NCBI RefSeq assembly: GCF_026810445.1
Contig: NZ_CP113949.1
Location: 1,426,001-1,490,000, forward strand
Origin: Pseudomonas sp. BSw22131
Lineage (GTDB): Bacteria > Pseudomonadota > Gammaproteobacteria > Pseudomonadales > Pseudomonadaceae
DNA: 64,000 nt
Direction of reading: 5' to 3'
The position numbers and the translations under genes are program-made. Under the pieces are notes generated by a model. The model worked only from the letters and a program-made list of their open reading frames with translations, was not told the DNA's origin and searched no databases. Below, piece after piece: positions 58,119 through 64,000 of this stretch. The number at the start of each line of letters is the position of its first letter. Position 1 is the stretch's first letter.

Positions 58119-58901
58119 TCAGGCCGACGTGCGCGAAATGGTGTCATCACTGCGAAGCGTGAAGATTTCGTAGCCGCTGGCAGTGACAAGAATGGTGTGC
58201 TCCCACTGCGCTGACAGCTTGCGGTCCTTGGTGATCGCTGTCCAGCCATCACCGAGCAAGCGGGTTTCAGCCTTGCCCTGGTTGATCATTGGCTCAATCG
58301 TAAAGGTCATGCCTTCCTTGAGTTCCAGGCCCGTGCCGGCTTTGCCGTAGTGCAGGACTTGTGGCTCCTCATGGAACACCTTTCCGATGCCATGGCCGCA
58401 GTATTCGCGAACCACGGAAAAGCCGTTCTTCTCGGCGTGCTTCTGGATAACTTCACCGATGTCACCCAGATGAGCGCCCGGCTTGACCAACTCGATGCCT
58501 TTGTACAGGCATTCCTGAGTGATCTGCGACAGGCGTTCTGCCCACTCGGGCACCTTGCCCACGTGGAACATCTTGCTGGTGTCGCCGTGGTAGCCGTCCT
58601 TGATGACGGTCACGTCGATGTTCAAGACGTCACCTTCTTTGAGCGGCTTTTCATTAGGAATGCCGTGGCACACCACCTGATTGATCGAGGTGCAGATCGA
58701 CTTCGGGAAACCCTTGTAATTCAGGGGAGCGGGAATGGCTTTCTGCTCGTTGACGATGAAATCGTGGCAGAGACGGTCCAGTTCGTCCGTGGTGACACCG
58801 GGCTTGACATGCGCACCGATCATTTCCAGTACGTCGGCGGCCAGACGGCCGGCGATACGCATCTTCTCGATGTCTTCAGGGGTTTTGATGGTGACAGTCA
58901 T
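58119..58901 (-). CDS. map: Methionine aminopeptidase, type I
   Basis: Removes the N-terminal Met from new proteins. The ATG at 58901 (MTVTIKTPEDIEKMRIAGRL) gives 260 residues; the ten upstream codons in the open frame are not used. The metal ligands lie in NIDVTVIKDGYHGDTSKMF (two Asp), CGHGIGKVFHEEP (His), FTIEPMINQG (Glu) and the C-terminal EHTILVT (Glu). It is divergent from rpsB, a common arrangement. Confidence 0.96.
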   Translation of the reverse strand: MTVTIKTPEDIEKMRIAGRLAADVLEMIGAHVKPGVTTDELDRLCHDFIVNEQKAIPAPLNYKGFPKSICTSINQVVCHGIPNEKPLKEGDVLNIDVTVIKDGYHGDTSKMFHVGKVPEWAERLSQITQECLYKGIELVKPGAHLGDIGEVIQKHAEKNGFSVVREYCGHGIGKVFHEEPQVLHYGKAGTGLELKEGMTFTIEPMINQGKAETRLLGDGWTAITKDRKLSAQWEHTILVTASGYEIFTLRSDDTISRTSA

Positions 58902-59239
58902 ACAAGGCTCTCTGGGCGCAAAATGGCGCAACTTGATACGGAAAAACGCGATTCTATCAGACCGACGGAGGGGCGGTTATCATCCGGCTCTATATAGAAG
59001 ATGCACGAGCCTTCCGATTCGGCGCCGCGCAATGGCAAAAACGGCCGTAGAAACAGGCGCTTATTTCGGGTTTTGTTATCAGGGCTTTTATGATATAAAA
59101 TGCGCCGCTTTCCGGGGTCCGTCTCCGGAAGCCTAAACCCACACACGTGTCGACACGATGACCTGGGTGCCCTCGGCTCGAGCCGTTGGTTGGTCATTGG
59201 GATACGTGGAGGCCTAACCCGACTTATCAAGGAACTATC
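58902..59239. promoter_or_regulatory. map-rpsB divergent region with rpsB promoter and leader
   Basis: On the plus strand TTTTGT (59071-59076) and an extended -10 TGATATAAA (59091-59099, TATAAA at 59094) form a promoter candidate for rpsB with 17-base spacing. That leaves a leader of roughly 130 bases before the rpsB ATG. In gammaproteobacteria this leader carries the conserved S2 autoregulation structure; base-paired stretches such as CCGGGGTCCG/CCGGAAGCC-type segments (59114-59135) are compatible, but I cannot fold it here. TATATA at 58991-58996 may serve map on the minus strand. Confidence 0.5.
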
Positions 59240-59980
59240 ATGTCCCAAGTCAATATGCGCGATATGCTGAAGGCCGGTGTGCACTTCGGTCACCAAACCC
59301 GTTACTGGAATCCGAAAATGGGTAAGTACATTTTCGGCGCGCGTAACAAGATTCACATCATCAACCTTGAAAAAACCCTGCCTATGTTCAACGAAGCTCT
59401 GACTTTCGTTGAGCGCCTTGCTCAGGGCAAAAACAAGATTCTGTTCGTCGGCACCAAGCGTTCCGCCGGCAAGATCGTTGCGGAAGAAGCAGCACGCTGC
59501 AACTCGCCGTACGTCGATCATCGCTGGTTGGGTGGCATGCTGACCAACTTCAAGACCATCCGCGCTTCCATCAAGCGTCTGCGTGATCTTGAAATTCAGT
59601 CGGAAGACGGTACTTTCGCCAAGCTGACCAAGAAAGAGGCGCTGATGCGCACTCGCGATCTGGAAAAGCTGGATCGTAGTCTGGGTGGTATCAAGGACAT
59701 GGGCGGTCTGCCAGACGCACTGTTCGTTATCGACGTTGATCACGAGCGCATCGCGATCACCGAAGCCAACAAGCTGGGTATCCCGGTCATCGGCGTAGTC
59801 GACACCAACAGCAGCCCTGAAGGCGTTGACTACATCATCCCCGGCAACGATGACGCAATCCGCGCTATCCAGTTGTACATGGGTTCGATGGCTGACGCTG
59901 TTATCCGTGGTCGCAACAACGTTGCTGGCGGCACCGACGTATTCGTCGAAGAAGCTCCAGCAGTGGCAGTTGAAGGCTGA
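59240..59980 (+). CDS. rpsB: Ribosomal protein S2
   Basis: Component of the small ribosomal subunit. The ATG at 59240 follows AAGGAAC; the longer open frame upstream is leader sequence. 246 residues: [36 protein letters not shown], with [16 protein letters not shown] and [14 protein letters not shown]. The length matches Pseudomonas S2. rpsB is followed by a strong terminator, and tsf is the next gene, so tsf may be expressed partly by read-through. Confidence 0.98.
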   Translation: MSQVNMRDMLKAGVHFGHQTRYWNPKMGKYIFGARNKIHIINLEKTLPMFNEALTFVERLAQGKNKILFVGTKRSAGKIVAEEAARCNSPYVDHRWLGGMLTNFKTIRASIKRLRDLEIQSEDGTFAKLTKKEALMRTRDLEKLDRSLGGIKDMGGLPDALFVIDVDHERIAITEANKLGIPVIGVVDTNSSPEGVDYIIPGNDDAIRAIQLYMGSMADAVIRGRNNVAGGTDVFVEEAPAVAVEG

Positions 59981-60011
59981 GTAGCTGACGCCTAGCGTCT
60001 ACTTGGCACGC

Positions 60012-60036
60012 AAAAAGGGGGCTCTGCCCCCTTTTT
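60012..60036 (+). terminator. Terminator between rpsB and tsf
   Basis: AAAAAGGGGGC (60012-60022), loop TCT, GCCCCCTTTTT (60026-60036). A near-perfect stem with a T-run, known to act as an attenuator in some rpsB-tsf operons. Confidence 0.9.
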
Positions 60037-60169
60037 GCCACCTCGAAAACCTTCTGGTGGTGCCATCGGCCTAACAGTCATGTGCAGCTGTCAGCATGGA
60101 TTTTCAAGAATTTGAACGCTCGCTCTGGCGAGTGGAATGGTTGAAGACCTATCCAAAGAGGATTTTGAA

Positions 60170-61039
60170 ATGGCAGAGATTACTGCAGCGTTGGTCAAAG
60201 AACTGCGCGAGCGTACCGGCGAAGGCATGATGGATTGCAAGAAAGCCTTGACCAAGGCTGACGGCGACATCGAGAAAGCCATTGATGACATGCGTGCTTC
60301 GGGCGCAATCAAGGCAGCTAAAAAAGCAGGTAACGTTGCTGCTGAAGGCGCTATCGGCGTCAAGGTTGGCGAAGATGGCAAGCGCGCTACCATTATCGAA
60401 GTCAACTCGCAGACTGACTTCCTGGCTTTGCAGGAAGACTTTAAAACCTTCGTCAACAACAGCCTGGAAAAAGCCTTCGCTGAAAACATGGCTGATGCTG
60501 CTCCGTTGATCGAAGCGCAAGAAAACGAGCGTACTGCTCTGATTGCAAAGGTGGGTGAAAACGTCAACATTCGTCGCCTGGCGAGCATCGAAGGTGACGT
60601 GGTCAACGCTTACCTGCATGGCAACAAGATCGGCGTGGTTGTAGTTCTCAAAGGCGGCGACGCTGATCTGGCCAAAGACATCGCGATGCACGTTGCAGCC
60701 AGCAACCCTGAGTTCCTGTTGGCTTCGGAAGTTTCGGCCGAAGCGATCGAGCGCGAGAAGGGTGTCTTCATGCAGCTGAACGAAGACAAGATCAAAGGCA
60801 AGCCAGCCGAAATCGTCGAGAAGATGGTTGCCGGTCGTATCACCAAGTTCCTGGCTGAAGCCAGCCTTGTTGAGCAGGCATTCGTCAAAAATCCTGAAGT
60901 CAAGGTCGGTGAGCTGGCCAAGAAAGCTGGCGCCGAAATCGTTTCCTTCACTTACTTCAAAGTAGGTGATGGCATCGAGAAGCCAGTCGACAACTTCGCT
61001 GAAGAAGTCGCTGCTCAAGTAGCTGCAAGCAAGAAGTAA
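60170..61039 (+). CDS. tsf: Elongation factor Ts
   Basis: Guanine-nucleotide exchange factor for EF-Tu. ATG 60170 with AAAGAGGA upstream gives MAEITAALVKELRERTGEGM, 289 residues as in P. aeruginosa. N-terminal UBA-like domain (GEGMMDCKKALTKADGDIEK), the exchange motif region EVNSQTDFLALQEDF, and the C-terminal coiled-coil and core domains (AGRITKFLAEASLVEQAFVK). Conserved position between rpsB and pyrH. Confidence 0.97.
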   Translation: MAEITAALVKELRERTGEGMMDCKKALTKADGDIEKAIDDMRASGAIKAAKKAGNVAAEGAIGVKVGEDGKRATIIEVNSQTDFLALQEDFKTFVNNSLEKAFAENMADAAPLIEAQENERTALIAKVGENVNIRRLASIEGDVVNAYLHGNKIGVVVVLKGGDADLAKDIAMHVAASNPEFLLASEVSAEAIEREKGVFMQLNEDKIKGKPAEIVEKMVAGRITKFLAEASLVEQAFVKNPEVKVGELAKKAGAEIVSFTYFKVGDGIEKPVDNFAEEVAAQVAASKK

Positions 61040-61062
61040 GACGGTTTCCAACTGTCGCCCCT

Positions 61063-61094
61063 AAGAGGCTGCCCGCTCACGCGCGCAGCCTCTT
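61063..61094 (+). terminator. Terminator after tsf
   Basis: AAGAGGCTGC (61063-61072) pairs with GCAGCCTCTT (61085-61094), 24 bases after the tsf stop; the T-run is short. Confidence 0.75.
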
Positions 61095-61237
61095 TGTCAA
61101 AGCGGCATGAAGACTTTGTTTTTCAGGTAGTGGCTTGCAAGGCTGCATTTTCCTGACGTTGTAGCCTAGAGTTAGCGCAGACTGAAAATCAGCTCGCAAA
61201 CATAGATTTTTTTTAAACGCCGCAGGAGAGATTCGCA

Positions 61238-61981
61238 ATGGCTCAGCAGGGCAGTGGTTATCAAGCTCGCTATAAACGCATTCTACTCAAGCTTAGCGGC
61301 GAGGCCCTGATGGGGTCCGAAGAGTTCGGTATCGATCCTAAAGTGCTGGATCGCATGGCGCTTGAAGTCGGTCAGTTGGTTGGAATAGGCGTCCAGGTCG
61401 GTCTGGTGATCGGGGGCGGTAATCTGTTTCGCGGCGCAGCGCTCAGTGCTGCCGGGATGGACCGCGTCACCGGTGATCACATGGGGATGCTGGCAACGGT
61501 CATGAATGCGCTCGCGATGCGCGACGCGCTTGAGCGTGCAAATATTTCGGCAATCGTCATGTCGGCTATCTCCATGGTGGGCGTGACCGATCACTACGAT
61601 CGCCGCAAAGCCATGCGTCATCTGAATGCCAAAGAAGTGGTAATTTTCGCCGCTGGCACTGGCAATCCTTTTTTCACGACCGATTCTGCGGCATGTCTGC
61701 GCGCAATCGAAATCGACGCCGATGTCGTGCTCAAAGCGACCAAGGTGGATGGCGTGTACACTGCTGACCCGTTCAAAGACCCCCACGCCGAGAAGTTCGA
61801 TCATCTGACTTACGATGAAGTGCTGGATCGCAAACTGGGTGTAATGGATTTGACGGCGATTTGCCTGTGCCGCGACCACAAGATGCCGTTGCGTGTATTT
61901 AATATGAACAAGCCCGGCGCACTGCTGAACATCGTGCATGGCGGCGCTGAAGGCACCCTGATCGAGGAAGGCCAACAATGA
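61238..61981 (+). CDS. pyrH: Uridylate kinase PyrH
   Basis: Hexameric bacterial UMP kinase, making UDP from UMP and ATP; belongs to the amino-acid kinase fold. 247 residues: [24 protein letters not shown], the UMP-site region [20 protein letters not shown], and [27 protein letters not shown] precedes the ATG. The stop overlaps the frr start (ATGA), so the two are coupled. Confidence 0.97.
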   Translation: MAQQGSGYQARYKRILLKLSGEALMGSEEFGIDPKVLDRMALEVGQLVGIGVQVGLVIGGGNLFRGAALSAAGMDRVTGDHMGMLATVMNALAMRDALERANISAIVMSAISMVGVTDHYDRRKAMRHLNAKEVVIFAAGTGNPFFTTDSAACLRAIEIDADVVLKATKVDGVYTADPFKDPHAEKFDHLTYDEVLDRKLGVMDLTAICLCRDHKMPLRVFNMNKPGALLNIVHGGAEGTLIEEGQQ

Positions 61982-62535
61982 TCAATGACATCAAAAAAGA
62001 CGCTCAAGAGCGCATGCAGAAATCCCTCGAATCCCTGAACCATGCATTTGGTCAAATCCGTACCGGCAAGGCGCACCCAAGCATCCTGGGCAGTGTGATG
62101 GTGCCGTACTACGGCACAGACACGTCGATCACCCAGGTGGCCAACATCACCGTAAAAGACTCGCGCACGCTGCAAGTCGTGGCCTTCGAGCGCAACATGC
62201 TCGGCGCTGTTGACAAGGCGATCCAGAGCGCCGGCCTGAACCTCAACCCGACCAATCTCGGCGAGTTGTTACTGATCTCCATGCCAGCACTGACCGAAGA
62301 AACCCGTAAGGGCTTCACCAAGCAGGCCCGAAGCGCAGCAGAAGATGCACGGGTTGCTGTGCGCAACATCCGTCGCGATGCGTTGGGTGACCTGAAAAAG
62401 CTGGTCAAGGACAAGGAAATCAGTGAAGACGAAGAGCGTCGTGGCGCTGCCGATATCCAGAAGCTGACCGACAAGGCCGAGGCTGACATCGATTCGGCTA
62501 CCAAAACGAAAGAAGCAGACCTGATGGCCGTATAA
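61978..62535 (+). CDS. frr: Ribosome recycling factor
   Basis: Splits post-termination ribosomes together with EF-G. 185 residues; starts [20 protein letters not shown] and shows the three-helix-bundle pattern with [40 protein letters not shown] and [20 protein letters not shown]. Coupled to pyrH and followed by uppS after 16 bases. Confidence 0.98.
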   Translation: MINDIKKDAQERMQKSLESLNHAFGQIRTGKAHPSILGSVMVPYYGTDTSITQVANITVKDSRTLQVVAFERNMLGAVDKAIQSAGLNLNPTNLGELLLISMPALTEETRKGFTKQARSAAEDARVAVRNIRRDALGDLKKLVKDKEISEDEERRGAADIQKLTDKAEADIDSATKTKEADLMAV

Positions 62536-62551
62536 AGGTCCGGAAGCTTTC

Positions 62552-63307
62552 ATGCAAAAGACAAAGCTGTCTGAACCGTCTGCGGTGCCACGCCACGTTG
62601 CGATCATCATGGACGGAAATAATCGTTGGGCGAAGAAGCGCCTGCTGCCGGGTGTTGCCGGTCACAAGGCAGGCGTGGATGCCGTCAGGGCTGTTATCGA
62701 GGTATGTGCCGAGGCCAAGGTCGAGGTGTTGACGTTGTTCGCCTTTTCCAGTGAAAACTGGCAGCGCCCGGCCGAAGAGGTCGGTGCGTTGATGGAGCTG
62801 TTTTTCACCGCATTGCGTCGGGAGACCAAGCGGCTGAACGACAACGGCATCAGTTTGCGCATCATTGGCGACCGCTCGCGTTTCCATCCTGAATTGCAGT
62901 CCGCAATCCGGGAGGCGGAAGCGCGTACGGCGGGCAATAGCCGGTTTGTGTTGCAGATCGCCGCCAACTACGGTGGACAGTGGGATATCGCTCAAGCGGC
63001 GCAGCGGCTGGCGCGTGAAGTTCAGGCGGGGCACCTGCGTCCCGAAGACATCACGCCAGAGTTGTTGCAGACATGTCTGGCGACCGGTGACCTGCCCCTC
63101 CCGGACCTCTGCATTCGTACGGGTGGCGAACACCGCATCAGCAACTTCCTGCTATGGCAGCTGGCCTACGCCGAGCTTTACTTCTCCGACCTCTTCTGGC
63201 CGGACTTCAAACACGACGCCATGCGCAAAGCGCTGGCTGATTTTGCTTTGCGCCAACGCCGCTTTGGGAAAACCAGCGAGCAGGTAGAAGCTGGAGCGCG
63301 AGCTTAA
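62552..63307 (+). CDS. uppS: Undecaprenyl diphosphate synthase
   Basis: cis-Prenyltransferase that makes the C55 lipid carrier for peptidoglycan and O-antigen. 251 residues: HVAIIMDGNNRWAKKR (catalytic Asp and substrate region), LTLFAFSSENWQRPAEEV, ANYGGQWDI and the C-terminal signature DLCIRTGGEHRISNFLLWQL AYAEL. Length typical. The stop overlaps the cdsA ATG by one base. Confidence 0.97.
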   Translation: MQKTKLSEPSAVPRHVAIIMDGNNRWAKKRLLPGVAGHKAGVDAVRAVIEVCAEAKVEVLTLFAFSSENWQRPAEEVGALMELFFTALRRETKRLNDNGISLRIIGDRSRFHPELQSAIREAEARTAGNSRFVLQIAANYGGQWDIAQAAQRLAREVQAGHLRPEDITPELLQTCLATGDLPLPDLCIRTGGEHRISNFLLWQLAYAELYFSDLFWPDFKHDAMRKALADFALRQRRFGKTSEQVEAGARA

Positions 63308-64000
63308 TGCTGAAACAACGGATCATCACAGCGCTGATTTTGCTGCCAATTGCCCTTTGCGGGTTTTTCCTGCTGTCGGGCGGCAGTTTTGCTTTGTTCA
63401 TCGGCGTGGTGGTGACGCTGGGCGCATGGGAATGGGCGCGTCTGGCCGGTTTCGAGGCCCAGTCATCCCGGGTTCTATACTCGGTGGTAGTCGCTGTTCT
63501 GCTTTTTATTCTTTATCTGGTGCCAGGCCTGGCGCCCTGGATCCTTGTGGCGGCGTTGCTCTGGTGGCTGGTCGCAACCTGGCTCGTGCTTACTTACCCC
63601 GACTCCAGTGAACATTGGTCCAGCGCCGTCTGCAAGCTGGTGATTGGCCTGCTGATTCTCTTGCCCGCATGGCAGGGTTTGATCCTGATCAAGCAATGGC
63701 CGCTGGGTAACTGGTTGATCCTTTCAGTCATGGTGCTGGTCTGGGGTGCCGACATTGGTGCCTATTTCTCTGGAAAAGCCTTTGGCAAACGCAAGCTTGC
63801 GCCCAAGGTGAGCCCAGGGAAGAGTTGGGAAGGGTTGTACGGCGGGCTGGTTGCCAGCCTTTTGATCACTGCCGCGGTGGGTGTCTTCCGAGACTGGTCT
63901 TTCTCCCAATTCTTTTTTTCGATGATCGCTGCAGCCATCGTTGTGCTGATTTCCGTGGTCGGCGATTTGACGGAGAGCATGTTCAAGCGCAAATCCGGTA
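63307..64000 (+). CDS. cdsA: Phosphatidate cytidylyltransferase, 5' part (gene runs off window)
   Basis: Makes CDP-diacylglycerol from CTP and phosphatidic acid in the inner membrane. The ATG at 63307 shares its A with the uppS TAA. The 231 visible codons encode MLKQRIITALILLPIALCGF with successive TM helices, a cytoplasmic loop GADIGAYFSGKAFGKRKLAP followed by SPGKSWEG, and the beginning of the CdsA signature (VVGDLTESMFKRKSG) at the right edge. The last 40 or so residues lie outside. Position after uppS is standard. Confidence 0.95.
   Translation, partial: MLKQRIITALILLPIALCGFFLLSGGSFALFIGVVVTLGAWEWARLAGFEAQSSRVLYSVVVAVLLFILYLVPGLAPWILVAALLWWLVATWLVLTYPDSSEHWSSAVCKLVIGLLILLPAWQGLILIKQWPLGNWLILSVMVLVWGADIGAYFSGKAFGKRKLAPKVSPGKSWEGLYGGLVASLLITAAVGVFRDWSFSQFFFSMIAAAIVVLISVVGDLTESMFKRKSG

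Overview
The window reads as the chromosome of a Pseudomonas species, most likely from the fluorescens/syringae side of the genus. The evidence is a complete wsp chemosensory operon, the mexL-mexJK efflux locus, lptF, Pseudomonas-type REP palindromes beginning GTAGGAGC, and a gene order that, as I remember it, follows P. aeruginosa PAO1 from wspA (PA3708) down to cdsA (PA3651). Most of the DNA is GC-rich core genome. There are no rRNA or tRNA genes, insertion sequences, prophages or CRISPR arrays that I can see.

Layout. 1-601: end of a TerB-like DUF533 gene. 1024-9614: wspABCDEF-wspR, a surface-sensing pathway ending in a c-di-GMP synthase. 9681-11926: a lower-GC, frameshifted gene with two tandem halovibrin-like units. 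12257-14962: prfB (with its programmed +1 frameshift) and lysS. 15294-17923: a TetR regulator, a lipoprotein and a DUF1704 metallopeptidase. 18073-19316: a hydrolase lipoprotein and a small membrane protein. 19324-19819: five and a quarter copies of a 94-bp REP-derived tandem repeat. 19893-21777 (minus): lptF and a DUF4398 lipoprotein behind a likely AlgU promoter, and a small conserved protein. 22010-26345: ppc, adk, tsaB. 26633-30971: DUF72, a PEP-mutase-like protein, an extensin-like protein, a protein with an internal repeat, and rsmJ. 31074-35990: mexL, mexJ, mexK. 36095-42385 (minus): DUF4197, a YbaY-like lipoprotein, plsB, a small protein, rlmA, dapE. 42489-47839 (minus): two tandem NdvB-like beta-glucan synthases whose 3' ends are identical over 259 bp. 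48108-58901: tcdA, csdE, csdA, dapD, an ArsC-like gene, a Na+/H+ antiporter, dapC, glnD and map. 59240-64000: rpsB, tsf, pyrH, frr, uppS and the start of cdsA.

Working together. The Wsp genes form one translationally coupled signalling operon. dapD, dapC and dapE supply three steps of lysine and diaminopimelate synthesis, and GlnD reports nitrogen status. CsdA, CsdE and TcdA form the sulfur-transfer/ct6A tRNA module, with TsaB serving the preceding t6A step. The right end is the conserved translation and envelope-lipid cluster. Accessory character is concentrated in the halovibrin-like gene, the REP array and the divergent NdvB-like copy.
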